A DNA stretch of 53,458 nt, from the NCBI GenBank assembly GCA_902585605.1, contig CACIED010000007.1:1-53458 (forward strand), read 5' to 3'. This stretch comes from an uncultured Alphaproteobacteria bacterium (lineage in GTDB: Bacteria; Pseudomonadota; Alphaproteobacteria; HIMB59; GCA-002718135). A program made the position numbers and the translations under genes. A model generated the notes under the pieces. The model was not told where the DNA came from. It saw only the letters and a program-made list of their open reading frames with translations, and ran no database searches. Shown here piece by piece: positions 1-8,961 of the stretch (positions are counted from its first letter, which is position 1; each line of letters begins with the position of its first letter).

Positions 1-456
1 GAAGTAAAAATCCTATGTAGTAAACTTGAGGGTATTTTAACAAATATAAATAAAATTAATCTATTAAAAGATAGAGTGAATCCTTTTTTTGATACAATGC
101 CCAATAAATCAATATCATTAATAAATTTAAACAGTATTAAAGACTTTGAAAACCTATCTAATCTTCAAGTTGAACATGAGCGTTTTAGAGGAAATATATA
201 TGTAGAAGATTTAGATAAATGGGAAGAAAGGAAGCTAGTAGGTAAAGTTTTATCAATTAATAATTTAAAATTTAAAGTAATTAAAGAAATTCCCAGATGT
301 TCAGCAACCAATATAAAACCCAAAACTTCTGATATAAATCTTAATATTCCTTTAAAATTAAAAAAAATATACAACCATATAAATTTAGGAATATATTTAG
401 ATCCTTTAAATGATGGTAAAATAAATAAAGGTGATCTTATAAAAATTAATGAATAA
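1..456 (+). CDS. MOSC domain protein, 5'-truncated by window edge
   Basis: The frame is open from base 1 to the stop at 454-456, so the visible 151 residues are the C-terminal part of a longer protein; the GTG at 76 is probably internal. Seen: an RFRGNIYVED stretch near residue 62 and an IPRCSATN stretch with a single cysteine near residue 100. Both fit the C-terminal core of the MOSC fold, where the conserved Cys is proposed to bind sulfur or molybdenum cofactor (family knowledge). MOSC proteins include the molybdenum cofactor sulfurase C-terminus and YcbX/YiiM-like enzymes. The substrate cannot be inferred here. The 3' end overlaps the next gene, a transporter permease, by 8 bases, so the two are probably co-transcribed. 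The family call is fairly secure; the function is not. Confidence 0.75.
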   Translation, partial: EVKILCSKLEGILTNINKINLLKDRVNPFFDTMPNKSISLINLNSIKDFENLSNLQVEHERFRGNIYVEDLDKWEERKLVGKVLSINNLKFKVIKEIPRCSATNIKPKTSDINLNIPLKLKKIYNHINLGIYLDPLNDGKINKGDLIKINE

Positions 457-1573
457 ATTCTTATTAAATCATTCAGAAAAACTTACAGGATATCTATTAA
501 TTCTTCCTGCTGTTTTAATAATCAGTCTATTTGGAATTTTTCCTGTTTTTTTTGGAATGTACATGAGTGTACACAAGTGGAAAGTTTTTAAAGGGAGATT
601 TTTAGGATTTGAAAATTACCAAAGAATACTTGGAGACATACCAGCTTTTTGGTTATTTGTTTTAGGATTATTATTATTGATATTGAGTTATGGATTGTGG
701 AGTGAATTTAAAAATAGAGTAAAAAATAAAATCTATTTAGCATTTTTATCTGTAGCAATATTAATTATTGGAATAATATTAATTAATATCAACTGGGAAA
801 AAATGCTTCTAACAGGTGATGAAGACTATCTTTACTCTCTAATTTATACTTTTTATTATTCGTTTTTCACTATAATTTTTGAGGTTGGATTAGGATTAAT
901 AATAGCATTTGCTTTGTACCAAAAATTAGCTGGTAAACAATTCTTTCAAATGATTTTACTATTTCCTTACATTACTCCAGCAGTAATGGGTGCTGCTGTA
1001 TTTTTTTTAATATTTGGTAAAGCTGAAAATTCTTTTTTAAATCAGTTAATAGGAATATTTGGTTTTGAGCCTCAAATGTGGCTATTTGATAAAAGACCTA
1101 TTACCGAAGTTTTATTTGGTATAAAAATAGAAGGCCTACTAGCTGGACCAAGTTTAGCTCTAATGTCATCAATCATATATGGAATATGGTCTTATACTGG
1201 CTACTATGCAATAATTTTACTTGCGGGTTTATCAATTATACCCTCTGATTTATATGAAGCTGCAAAAGCAGAGGGAGCTAGTAGATGGCAAACATTTATT
1301 AAAATTACCATACCATTATTAATGCCTATTATATTTTTTCTAATGTTGACTGGTTTTATAAATACCTTTCAAGCTTTCAATAGTATTTTTGTTATGCAAA
1401 CTTCTTCTGCTGGAGATACAATGGATGTTGTTACAATAGAAATTTTTGATCATTTTTGGGGTAGAGTGAAATATGGTTATGCTGCAGCTGAAGGAGTAAT
1501 TTTATTTATTCTTCTAAATATTTTAGCGATATCGCAATATGTAATTTTTAGAAAAAGGTTAAGCTATGACTAG
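449..1573 (+). CDS. Sugar-type ABC transporter permease (MalF/UgpA-like)
   Basis: Integral inner-membrane permease of a carbohydrate-uptake (CUT1-type) ABC importer. The 374-residue product has an N-terminal transmembrane segment, then a hydrophobic extra region (about residues 65-115) before the core permease domain. The cytoplasmic EAA loop, which docks on the ATPase, is visible as EAAKAEGASRWQTF at about residue 270, followed by IPLLMP. The start ATG overlaps the MOSC gene by 8 bases and the stop overlaps the next permease by 8, so the three look translationally coupled. CUT1 permeases come in pairs, and this is the larger MalF-type partner. The transported sugar cannot be read from sequence alone. 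No ATPase gene lies in the visible part of the operon. Confidence 0.9.
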   Translation: MNKFLLNHSEKLTGYLLILPAVLIISLFGIFPVFFGMYMSVHKWKVFKGRFLGFENYQRILGDIPAFWLFVLGLLLLILSYGLWSEFKNRVKNKIYLAFLSVAILIIGIILININWEKMLLTGDEDYLYSLIYTFYYSFFTIIFEVGLGLIIAFALYQKLAGKQFFQMILLFPYITPAVMGAAVFFLIFGKAENSFLNQLIGIFGFEPQMWLFDKRPITEVLFGIKIEGLLAGPSLALMSSIIYGIWSYTGYYAIILLAGLSIIPSDLYEAAKAEGASRWQTFIKITIPLLMPIIFFLMLTGFINTFQAFNSIFVMQTSSAGDTMDVVTIEIFDHFWGRVKYGYAAAEGVILFILLNILAISQYVIFRKRLSYD

Positions 1574-2411
1574 AATTATTAATGCTGAAACAAGGATACC
1601 TTATTTAATTTTATTAATAGTTTTTATTATTTCAATTTACCCATTTTTTTACATGATATCCACATCATTAATGACAGCTGGAGAAGCATCAAATCAATAT
1701 TTATTTCCAAAAAAATTGATGTTTGAAAATTATTATGAAGTGTGGACATCTAATAGATTTCAACGTTATACATTTAATAGTTTAATAATTAGTTCAATAA
1801 TTGTCATTGGTGTTTTATTAACTAGTATTCCAGCAGCATACTCTTTTGCTAAAATAGAATTCCCATTTAAAAATATAATATTCTACATGTTGTTACTTTC
1901 ATTAATGATTCCTGAAATCATTACATTATTACCTCATTTATTAATTATTAGAGGGGAAATTATTCCATTGCCATTTGGACCTTCTTGGATGAATAGTCTT
2001 CAAGGTTTAACAGTTCCATTTATGGGAAATATTTTTGTAATTTTCTTATTAAGACAATATTTCAAAAAGATACCAAATGAATTATGGGATGCTGCAAGAC
2101 TAGATGGATCTTCTCATTTAAATTTTTTACTCAAGGTAGTAATCCCAATGAGTAAACCGATTATTGTGACAGTCTCTTTATTTACTTTTATTATAGCGTG
2201 GAATAGTTTTGCTTGGCCTTTGCTTATATTAACTAGAGATGATTGGTATCCTGTAACAGTTTCTATCTATAGTTTTGTGAGAGAAGTAGGACCTAATTTT
2301 AATTTATTGATGGCTGCTTGCTTAATTGCAATTTTTCCAATTTTAGTATTATACTTTTTTACTCAGAAGTTATTCATAGAAAGTATATCAAACTTTGGAT
2401 TAAAAGAATAA
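1566..2411 (+). CDS. Sugar-type ABC transporter permease (MalG/UgpE-like)
   Basis: Second permease of the CUT1-type importer, 281 residues with about six transmembrane segments, the usual size for MalG-like proteins. The EAA-type loop is visible as WDAARLDGSSHLNF near residue 173, followed by VIPMSKP; this is the contact for the ATP-binding subunit. It starts inside the 3' end of the preceding permease (8-base overlap) and is followed after 69 bases by the binding-protein gene. Together they import a sugar or sugar derivative across the inner membrane (established role of the family). Specificity is not evident. The order permease-permease-binding protein differs from many operons in which the binding protein comes first. 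Confidence 0.9.
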   Translation: MTRIINAETRIPYLILLIVFIISIYPFFYMISTSLMTAGEASNQYLFPKKLMFENYYEVWTSNRFQRYTFNSLIISSIIVIGVLLTSIPAAYSFAKIEFPFKNIIFYMLLLSLMIPEIITLLPHLLIIRGEIIPLPFGPSWMNSLQGLTVPFMGNIFVIFLLRQYFKKIPNELWDAARLDGSSHLNFLLKVVIPMSKPIIVTVSLFTFIIAWNSFAWPLLILTRDDWYPVTVSIYSFVREVGPNFNLLMAACLIAIFPILVLYFFTQKLFIESISNFGLKE

Positions 2412-2480
2412 ATCAGTAAATTTTTTGTAACAAAACTTTAATTTTACCTCTATATTAATTAATATTTTTACGGGGTGATT

Positions 2481-3815
2481 ATGAAATTTTATAAATATAT
2501 TTTAAATTTCTTCTTAGCTTCTTTATTTTTTATTTCCTCGCAATCATTCGCAATTACTGCACAAGATATTGAAAATGCAGATCCTTCAGGTCAAACTGTT
2601 GAATTCTGGGTTCAATATTCAGATGAAAGATTAGATGCAATGATGGCAAGAGCTGAAAGATTTGAAGCTGAAACAGGAATAAAAGTTAATGTTGTTCACA
2701 AAGGGCATTATGGAAAAGTTCAATCTGCTATGATGTCTGCTGCAGGAACAAAAGATATAGCAGACGTTGCAAGAGGTTATGGTAACGCTGCTGCAGATAT
2801 GTACTTAATTGGTGCTTCAATTGATCAAAATATTTTAGCAAATAGTAAAAAATGGGGTGTTTCTCAAGATGATATAGCAGATTGGGGTGCAAACTGGACT
2901 GTTGGCTTTTCACCATATTTTGATGGAAATCCAAAACTTTTACATGAAGTTGGAAAATCAATAGAGATTCTTTACTACAATGCAGATTGGTTAAAGGAAC
3001 TAGGTTTAGATGCTCCTAAAACTCCTGCTGATTTTGCGGAAGCAGCATGTGCTGCGACCAATCAAGATTATAGTGGTAAGATGGGTGAAGACGTTCCAAG
3101 TTATGGATATGAAATAGATACTGATGCAAGTAACTTTGCAGCATGGGTATTTGCGCATGGAGGTGATGTATTTGACTATGATAATGGTCAGTATATTTAC
3201 AATGGTCCAAAAGCGATTGAAGCTATGAAATTCATTCAAGGAATGGCTAATAAAGGATGCGCAATAGTTGCAAGAGGCAAATACACTGACCAGCAATATT
3301 TAGGACAAGGTTCTGTTTTATTTGCTGCAGGATCTACTTCTGGTATCACTTATTTCCAGAAAGCCATTGAAGAAGGCTACAATGGTAATTGGGATGTAGC
3401 TCCAATATCGTACACGACTAATGAACCAGTGCTTAACTTATATGGCGGTGGTTTAATTATGGGAAATTCAGGTGATGCTAATAGAATGGTAGCAGCATAT
3501 CAGTGGATGAAATATATTTCTAATACTGAGAACTCAGCAGTTTGGTCAACTGAAAGTGGATATGGTTTTGTTAGAACTTCTTCTGCAGATCATCCATTAA
3601 TTGCTGAAAAAAGAGCTGAATTACCTCAATATGATAAATCATTAACAATGGTTCAATACGGAAAAGGTGAACCATCTGTTCCTGGTTATTATTCAGTTAG
3701 AGGTGAGGTTGAAAAAGCTTATGCAGCAATCATTAATGGTGATGATATCATTTCAACATTAAATCAATTAAATGAAGATGCTAATGCAATATTAGCTGAT
3801 GCAACTGCAGAGTAG
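2481..3815 (+). CDS. Sugar ABC transporter periplasmic substrate-binding protein
   Basis: Extracellular solute-binding protein of family 1 type (about 444 residues), delivering a sugar to the two upstream permeases. Seen: a classic signal peptide, a Lys start followed by a hydrophobic stretch ending SSQSFA at about residue 24, then a mature chain beginning ITAQDIENADPSG. The early mature sequence TVEFWVQYSDERLD is typical of the first strand of these proteins. I chose the ATG at 2481 because GGGGTG lies just upstream and the GTG at 2475 would only add two residues. A rho-independent terminator follows 21 bases after the stop. Binding-protein genes are usually the most strongly expressed member. 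The substrate is unknown. Confidence 0.9.
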   Translation: MKFYKYILNFFLASLFFISSQSFAITAQDIENADPSGQTVEFWVQYSDERLDAMMARAERFEAETGIKVNVVHKGHYGKVQSAMMSAAGTKDIADVARGYGNAAADMYLIGASIDQNILANSKKWGVSQDDIADWGANWTVGFSPYFDGNPKLLHEVGKSIEILYYNADWLKELGLDAPKTPADFAEAACAATNQDYSGKMGEDVPSYGYEIDTDASNFAAWVFAHGGDVFDYDNGQYIYNGPKAIEAMKFIQGMANKGCAIVARGKYTDQQYLGQGSVLFAAGSTSGITYFQKAIEEGYNGNWDVAPISYTTNEPVLNLYGGGLIMGNSGDANRMVAAYQWMKYISNTENSAVWSTESGYGFVRTSSADHPLIAEKRAELPQYDKSLTMVQYGKGEPSVPGYYSVRGEVEKAYAAIINGDDIISTLNQLNEDANAILADATAE

Positions 3816-3836
3816 TTTAATTATTTTACTTTTATT

Positions 3837-3863
3837 AAGGGTGGTTTATACCACCCTTTTTTT
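3837..3863 (+). terminator. Rho-independent terminator after sugar-binding-protein gene
   Basis: Perfect 8-bp stem AAGGGTGG/CCACCCTT (3837-3844 with 3851-3858), 6-base loop TTTATA, and a T run through 3863. It closes the sugar transporter operon. The ATG of the next gene (3864) follows the T run with no spacer. Confidence 0.93.
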
Positions 3864-4424
3864 ATGATAATTGTTTGTTCCCTTAATGATTTACCTAATG
3901 TGTGTGAAAGCATACAGCCCAAATATCTCGTATCAGTCATTGATCCAGGTTATGCACCAGAAACACCAAAGGGTGTAAAACATCATTTAAAGTTAGGATT
4001 TGACGATATTATTGAAATTAGTAGCAATAATAAAATATTTAGATTGAATACTGATGAAATACCACAAATTCTACCTGCTGAAGAACATGTAAATTCAATA
4101 GCTAATTTTACTTCTACATATGCTTATGATGAAGATATTGTTATTCATTGTTGGTGTGGTGTCTCAAGATCAATGGCAACAGCTACTTATTTACTTTGTA
4201 GAGAAAACAAAACTAATATTGAAAATACAATTAAATATATTCGTAATCTTGCACCACATGCAAACCCAAATAAATTATTAATAAATCACTTTGAAAAGAA
4301 ATTAGATGTTAGCAATCAAATCTCAAAATCATTTTTAAAATTCCCTTATACTAAAACATACGATTGTTCTTCAAATTTTGCACCTGTTACTTTATTTGAT
4401 ATTAAAGATATTGAAAAAAACTAA
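3864..4424 (+). CDS. Tyrosine/dual-specificity phosphatase-like protein
   Basis: A 186-residue protein carrying the Cys-phosphatase signature C-X5-R as HCWCGVSRS (Cys96, Arg102). This P-loop forms the phosphocysteine intermediate in tyrosine and dual-specificity phosphatases (family knowledge). The flanking helix SMATATYLLCRE fits the same fold. Similar small proteins occur widely in alphaproteobacteria; the physiological substrate is unknown to me. The ATG sits directly behind the T run of the upstream terminator and has no Shine-Dalgarno sequence, so it may be leaderless or read by terminator read-through. The start is nevertheless plausible because the first residues form the expected opening beta strand. 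The stop overlaps the apt start by one base (TAATG). Confidence 0.8.
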   Translation: MIIVCSLNDLPNVCESIQPKYLVSVIDPGYAPETPKGVKHHLKLGFDDIIEISSNNKIFRLNTDEIPQILPAEEHVNSIANFTSTYAYDEDIVIHCWCGVSRSMATATYLLCRENKTNIENTIKYIRNLAPHANPNKLLINHFEKKLDVSNQISKSFLKFPYTKTYDCSSNFAPVTLFDIKDIEKN

Positions 4425-4939
4425 TGAAACAATACGTTCGAACAATTGCTGATTATCCTGTTGAAGGAATTCAATTCAGAGATATTACAACATTACTGCA
4501 AAATGCAGGACACTTTAAACAAGTCATTGATGACATGGTAAAACCATGGCAAAATAAAAAAATAGATGCAGTTTTAAGCATAGAATCACGTGGATTTATT
4601 ATGGCAGGCGCAATAGCTTATTTTTTAAATGCAGCATTTGTTCCTTTGAGAAAGCCTCATAAACTTCCATTTGATACTTTCAAAACCTCATATGACTTAG
4701 AATATGGATCAACTGAAATGCATATTCATACAGATGCCTTAGATGCTCATAAAGATTTACTAATTATTGATGATCTTTTAGCAACGGGTGGAACTGCACT
4801 TGCGGCGGTAGAGTTAATTAAAAAGTTTGAAGACAAAAATATTGTTGGCGCAGGTTTTATAATAAATTTACCAGATTTAAGTGGTGATAAAAGACTAATT
4901 GAAAAAGGAATTGAGATACATTCTTTAATGGAGTTTTAA
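4424..4939 (+). CDS. apt: Adenine phosphoribosyltransferase
   Basis: Converts adenine plus PRPP to AMP and pyrophosphate in purine salvage, in the cytoplasm. The 171-residue length is typical. Seen: the N-terminal YPVEGIQFRDITTLL segment characteristic of Apt, the ESRGF motif, and the PRPP-binding loop LLIIDDLLATGGTA at about residues 111-124. The gene overlaps the preceding phosphatase gene by one base and its stop abuts the thiolase ATG, so it probably belongs to the same transcript running to about 8.17 kb. No unusual residues were noticed. Confidence 0.96.
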   Translation: MKQYVRTIADYPVEGIQFRDITTLLQNAGHFKQVIDDMVKPWQNKKIDAVLSIESRGFIMAGAIAYFLNAAFVPLRKPHKLPFDTFKTSYDLEYGSTEMHIHTDALDAHKDLLIIDDLLATGGTALAAVELIKKFEDKNIVGAGFIINLPDLSGDKRLIEKGIEIHSLMEF

Positions 4940-6079
4940 ATGAGAAATGCGGTTATTGTGGGTTACAAAAGATCACCTTTCACTTTTGCTCGTAAAGGTG
5001 AAATGGCTAATATAAGACCAGAAGACATTCTATCACAAACAATAAATCAATTACTTAATGAAATTCAAATTAATAAAAATGACATAGAGGACATTATTAC
5101 TGGTTGTGCGTATCCTGAAGGAGCACAAGGTAATAATATTGCTAAAATTGTTTCTTTCATGACAGATATGCCAGAACATGTAGCAGGTATGACAGTCAAC
5201 AGATGGTGCGGCTCTTCAATGCAAGCTATTCATGATGCAACTGGTGCGATTGCAATTAACTCTGGAGACGTTTTTTTATGTTGTGGTGTAGAAAGTATGA
5301 CATTTATCCCTATGAATGGATTAACATACGATCCTCACCCTCAATTAAGTAAAGATAATCCAAATGTGTATATGTCTATGGGTATTACAGCTGAAAATGT
5401 TGCAAAAAAATTTGATATTTCTCGAAAAGAACAACAAGATTTTGCTATTAGCAGCCATTACAAAGCTAATTTAGCTAGAGAGTCAAATATGTTCGACAAT
5501 GAAATAGTTTCTATCACAAATAATAATGTGAAAATTAATAAAGATGGTGGAATTCGACCCAACACCTCACATGAAATTTTAGATGGGTTAAAACTTGCTT
5601 TTGATGAAAATGGAACAGTTACAGCTGGTACAGCCTCACCATTAACAGATGGAGCATCAGCAGTAATTGTGTGTGAGGAAGAATATGCAAAAGAAAACAA
5701 TCTAAATATTTTAGCTCGTATTAAATCTACAGCTGTAGTTGGTTGTCCACCAGAATTAATGGGTCTTGGCCCAATTAATGCATCTAAAAAAGCTCTAAAA
5801 AGAGCTAATTTATCTATTTCCGATATTGATATTGTGGAACTAAATGAGGCATTTGCATCTCAATCTTTAGCATGTATTAAAGAATTAAAGATGGACATAA
5901 ATAAAGTAAATATACATGGTGGAGCAATAGCATTAGGCCACCCTTTGGGTGCTACTGGAGCAAGAATTACAGGTAAAGTTGCTACTTTATTGCAAAATAA
6001 TAATAAAAAGTATGGATTAGCGACACAATGTATAGGTTTAGGTCAAGGCATTGCAACTGTGTTAGAAAATATTAATTAA
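4940..6079 (+). CDS. fadA: Thiolase (acetyl-CoA acyltransferase)
   Basis: Thiolytic cleavage of 3-ketoacyl-CoA (or the reverse condensation of acetyl-CoA), the last step of fatty acid beta-oxidation. At 379 residues it has the normal size. Seen: nucleophilic Cys in NRWCGSS (about residue 90), LNEAFASQ, the catalytic His in HGGAIALGHPLGATGAR and the second Cys in CIGLGQG near residue 364. The gene next door is an acyl-CoA dehydrogenase, which favours the degradative role. The symbol is assigned by family; a FadA versus AtoB/PhaA role cannot be settled without a tree. No 3-hydroxyacyl-CoA dehydrogenase/enoyl-CoA hydratase (FadB/FadJ) gene is present in this window. Confidence 0.9.
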   Translation: MRNAVIVGYKRSPFTFARKGEMANIRPEDILSQTINQLLNEIQINKNDIEDIITGCAYPEGAQGNNIAKIVSFMTDMPEHVAGMTVNRWCGSSMQAIHDATGAIAINSGDVFLCCGVESMTFIPMNGLTYDPHPQLSKDNPNVYMSMGITAENVAKKFDISRKEQQDFAISSHYKANLARESNMFDNEIVSITNNNVKINKDGGIRPNTSHEILDGLKLAFDENGTVTAGTASPLTDGASAVIVCEEEYAKENNLNILARIKSTAVVGCPPELMGLGPINASKKALKRANLSISDIDIVELNEAFASQSLACIKELKMDINKVNIHGGAIALGHPLGATGARITGKVATLLQNNNKKYGLATQCIGLGQGIATVLENIN

Positions 6080-6084
6080 ATATT

Positions 6085-7860
6085 ATGCAAATTTATAAAA
6101 CACCGCTACGTGAGTTTAAATTTCTAATTGAAGATTTTTTAAATCTTAAGGAAAATCAAACATTAAAAAAATTAGATTTAGAAACAAGTGATCTAATGCT
6201 TATTATTGAAGAAGCAGCAAAACTATGTGAAGAAACCTTACTTCCGCTTAATCAAAGCGGAGATAGTGAGGGATGTTCTTTTAATAATGGAGTTGTGACT
6301 GCACCAAAAGGATTTAAAGAAGCTTATAAAATTTTTTCTGAAAATGGCTGGCAGGGACTGAAAGTAAAAGAAGAATTTGGTGGTCAAAACCTACCTTATA
6401 TTATGAATATGATACTAGATGAAATGATCAGCTCTACTAATATGTCATTTGGTCTTTATCCAGGTCTTACAGCAAATGCAATCGATGCAATTGAAAAGAG
6501 TGCTAATGAAGATTTGAAAAATACTTATTTGCCAAATTTAACTAGTGGTAAGTGGACAGGAACAATGAATTTAACTGAACCCCAATGTGGAACAGATCTT
6601 GGATTAAGTAAAACAATGGCAACACCCTTAGATGATGGAAGCTATAGCATTACTGGTACCAAAATTTTTATTACCTGCGGAGAGCATGATCTAAGTGATA
6701 ACATTATTCATTTAGTACTAGCAAGAACACCAAATGCGCCTCCTGGTATTAAAGGTATAAGTTTATTCTTGGTTCCTAAATTTTTACCAAATGAAAATGG
6801 TGATTTTGTTGATAGAAATAAAGTTGAATGTGGATCAATAGAAAAGAAAATGGGTATTCATGCTAGTCCAACCTGTGTAATGCATTACAATGAAGCTAAG
6901 GGCTGGCTAGTAGGCGATATTAATAAAGGAATGAGAGCGATGTTTATAATGATGAATGGAGCTCGTTTGTTTGTAGGCATTCAAGGTTTAGGTTTATCGG
7001 AAACTGCTTATCAATCAGCACTTTATTATTCGAAAGAGCGTTTACAAGGAAAATTATCTTCCAGCAATCAAGTAGCTGATCCTATAATTGTTCATCCTGA
7101 AATAAGAAAAAACTTATTATATATAAAATCCATTAATGAAGCAGTTAGAGGTTTAACTTTATTGGCTGGAAATCACTTTGATAATATTGAAAATTCTTTA
7201 GATGATAAAGAAAAGAAATTATCTGAAAATTTTATAGCACTCATGACGCCAATTATTAAATCGTATGCTTCAGATAAATCTGTAGAAAATACAAATAGAG
7301 CTATGCAAATCTATGGTGGTCATGGTTTTATTACTGACCATGGAATGGAACAATTAGTAAGAGATGCTAGAATTACAACAATCTATGAAGGAACGAACGG
7401 AATTCAAGCACTAGATTTGATAGGAAGAAAATTACAAACTGACAATGGTGCATTATTTAATGAATTTTTTACTATGATTGATAATTATCATGTTAAAATT
7501 TCTAATAATCAAGATATGAAAAAATATATTGATTTATTTATGCCTTCTTATGATTCTTACAAAAGTATTTTTGAATATATTAAATCGTTAAATGATGAAA
7601 ATGAGATTAATTCTCATGCTGTAGAGTTTTTAAACTTATCATCTTTGATTTCTCTAGGTTATATTTGGTTACACTATATAGAAATTTCATTAGCAAAATT
7701 AGAAGAGCATGATGAAAGTTTTTATAAATCTAAAATTGAAACTGGTAACTTTTTTTTAACTAAATTATTAGGTGAAACTCAAGTTCTATGTCAAAATATA
7801 AGATCTGGTGGAAAATACTATAATGATTATAATGATAAATATTTTGAAACAGCAATCTAA
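6085..7860 (+). CDS. Acyl-CoA dehydrogenase (about 590-residue family)
   Basis: FAD-dependent alpha,beta-dehydrogenation of an acyl-CoA thioester. The 591-residue length and the N-terminal YKTPLREFKFLIED segment mark the longer acyl-CoA dehydrogenase subfamily, which has an extra N-terminal helix domain and an extended C-terminal domain. That subfamily includes general beta-oxidation enzymes and DmdC, the 3-methylmercaptopropionyl-CoA dehydrogenase of DMSP degradation. Seen: MNLTEPQCGTDLG and the flavin-contacting ITGTKIFIT region, QIYGGHGF, and TIYEGTNGIQALDL, which carries the expected catalytic glutamate. It is preceded by a thiolase gene and overlaps the next gene by one base. A DMSP role is possible in a marine bacterium but is not demonstrated by sequence. 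Confidence 0.9.
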   Translation: MQIYKTPLREFKFLIEDFLNLKENQTLKKLDLETSDLMLIIEEAAKLCEETLLPLNQSGDSEGCSFNNGVVTAPKGFKEAYKIFSENGWQGLKVKEEFGGQNLPYIMNMILDEMISSTNMSFGLYPGLTANAIDAIEKSANEDLKNTYLPNLTSGKWTGTMNLTEPQCGTDLGLSKTMATPLDDGSYSITGTKIFITCGEHDLSDNIIHLVLARTPNAPPGIKGISLFLVPKFLPNENGDFVDRNKVECGSIEKKMGIHASPTCVMHYNEAKGWLVGDINKGMRAMFIMMNGARLFVGIQGLGLSETAYQSALYYSKERLQGKLSSSNQVADPIIVHPEIRKNLLYIKSINEAVRGLTLLAGNHFDNIENSLDDKEKKLSENFIALMTPIIKSYASDKSVENTNRAMQIYGGHGFITDHGMEQLVRDARITTIYEGTNGIQALDLIGRKLQTDNGALFNEFFTMIDNYHVKISNNQDMKKYIDLFMPSYDSYKSIFEYIKSLNDENEINSHAVEFLNLSSLISLGYIWLHYIEISLAKLEEHDESFYKSKIETGNFFLTKLLGETQVLCQNIRSGGKYYNDYNDKYFETAI

Positions 7861-8165
7861 TGACTATAAAAATTTATAAACCTTCAAAAACTTCCATGCA
7901 ATCGGGTTTTAAAAAAACTAAATTATGGTTAGCTGAATATATTTCTGAAGTAGAAAAAGTAAAAGATTCTTTAATGGGGTGGAATAGTTCATTAGACACC
8001 AAATCTCAGATTAAACTTTTTTTTGACACGAAAGAACAAGCTATTGAATGGGCAAAAAAAAATAATTATCAATATTTTGTCGAAGAACCAAAGCAAAGAA
8101 AAATTAAACCAAAAAGTTATGCTTCAAATTTTGATACAAATAGAAAAGAGCCTTGGACACATTAA
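7860..8165 (+). CDS. NADH dehydrogenase accessory subunit, NDUFS4-like (ETC complex I subunit)
   Basis: A 101-residue protein matching the alphaproteobacterial and mitochondrial complex I accessory subunit NDUFS4 (18 kDa). Seen: the opening IKIYKPSKTSMQSG, the LMGWNSSLD signature, the FDTKEQAIEWAKKN helix and the C-terminal KPKSYASNFD with terminal PWTH. NDUFS4 stabilises the NADH-oxidising arm of respiratory complex I (established in mitochondria and alphaproteobacteria). It starts one base inside the acyl-CoA dehydrogenase gene. Electrons from beta-oxidation enter the same respiratory chain, but co-location may be incidental. The tRNA-Arg gene follows 48 bases after the stop. Confidence 0.88.
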   Translation: MTIKIYKPSKTSMQSGFKKTKLWLAEYISEVEKVKDSLMGWNSSLDTKSQIKLFFDTKEQAIEWAKKNNYQYFVEEPKQRKIKPKSYASNFDTNRKEPWTH

Positions 8166-8212
8166 GTATAATTTCTTTCATTATTTTTTAGACTATGATA
8201 AATGCAAACTAT

Positions 8213-8288
8213 GCGCCCGTAGCTCAGTGGATAGAGCAACCGCCTTCTAAGCGGTAGGTCAAATGTTCGAATCATTTCGGGCGCGCCA
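8213..8288 (+). tRNA. tRNA-Arg (anticodon TCT)
   Basis: Full cloverleaf: acceptor GCGCCCG/CGGGCGC, D-arm AGCTCAGTGGATAGAGCA, anticodon stem ACCGC/GCGGT enclosing loop CTTCTAA (anticodon TCT, reads AGA), T-loop TTCGAAT, discriminator G and an encoded CCA at 8286-8288. Confidence 0.96.
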
Positions 8289-8292
8289 AATT

Positions 8293-8913
8293 TTAAAATT
8301 TTGCTGCTTCCGCATCTATAAATGCATTGAAAGAAACCGATCTTCTTTCCTCATCGGAAAAGAACGGATAGACTGTATGCATCATATAACTAGGAAATAT
8401 AAATAAATCTCCAACTTCAGGTTTAACATCATACACGGAGGAAACTAATAGTTGTGTTGATCCATGAATAAATGCAATTTTTCCATTCTTATTTTGATCT
8501 TTGTATGATGAACCTAAGTCCTTTGGCATTTTTGTGTACATTACTCCTGACAGATGGCCATCATGCCAATGAATTGGATTATAATCACTCTCAAATTGAC
8601 AAACAGCCCAACTAGATTTTAAATCAAATTTCTTAATCTCTTTTTGTAATGTTGATTTAACAAAATTAAATATAAATTTATAAAGAACATCTTTTAAATT
8701 TTGATCAAGAAATTCTTTTGTTAATCTAATTTCATATTTAATTTCACCAGCTAATTGTTTGCCATGGTATAATTCATCAATTTTATTTTCATCTTTCAAT
8801 ATTTCATCAATATGATTGTTGAGTGTAGTTATTGTATCATCTGATAATTTATATTTGCCTATAGCTGGTGAAAATGGTCGAATAATTTGACCTTGAATCA
8901 TGCTTTCGTTCAT
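8293..8913 (-). CDS. Putative 2OG-Fe(II) oxygenase-fold protein
   Basis: 206-residue protein resembling the short putative 2OG-Fe(II) oxygenase family often seen in marine bacteria and phages. Seen: YNPIHWHDGHLSGVMY around residues 111-126, where two of His115, His117 and Asp118 probably bind iron; GDLFIFPSYMMHTVYPF around 168-184, with distal His179; and the basic SDEERRSVSFNAF segment, likely to hold the 2-oxoglutarate-binding Arg. The family oxidises a substrate with O2 and 2-oxoglutarate; the substrate is unknown. It runs convergently towards tRNA-Arg (4 bases between the two ends) and divergently from the GFA gene. Ligand assignment is my inference; the fold is well supported. Confidence 0.75.
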   Translation of the reverse strand: MNESMIQGQIIRPFSPAIGKYKLSDDTITTLNNHIDEILKDENKIDELYHGKQLAGEIKYEIRLTKEFLDQNLKDVLYKFIFNFVKSTLQKEIKKFDLKSSWAVCQFESDYNPIHWHDGHLSGVMYTKMPKDLGSSYKDQNKNGKIAFIHGSTQLLVSSVYDVKPEVGDLFIFPSYMMHTVYPFFSDEERRSVSFNAFIDAEAAKF

Positions 8914-8961
8914 ATTTTATTAACTTTAATTATATTAAATATTATAATATAGTTAAATAAA

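Noticed and set aside
2728..3296. Several long minus-strand frames inside the sugar-binding-protein gene
   Set aside because: Antisense shadows of a well-supported coding gene, rich in His/Leu/Gln from reverse reading; no ribosome sites.
8023..8250. 75-codon reading frame overlapping the complex I subunit and tRNA-Arg
   Set aside because: It runs through the tRNA gene in another frame and has no family resemblance.
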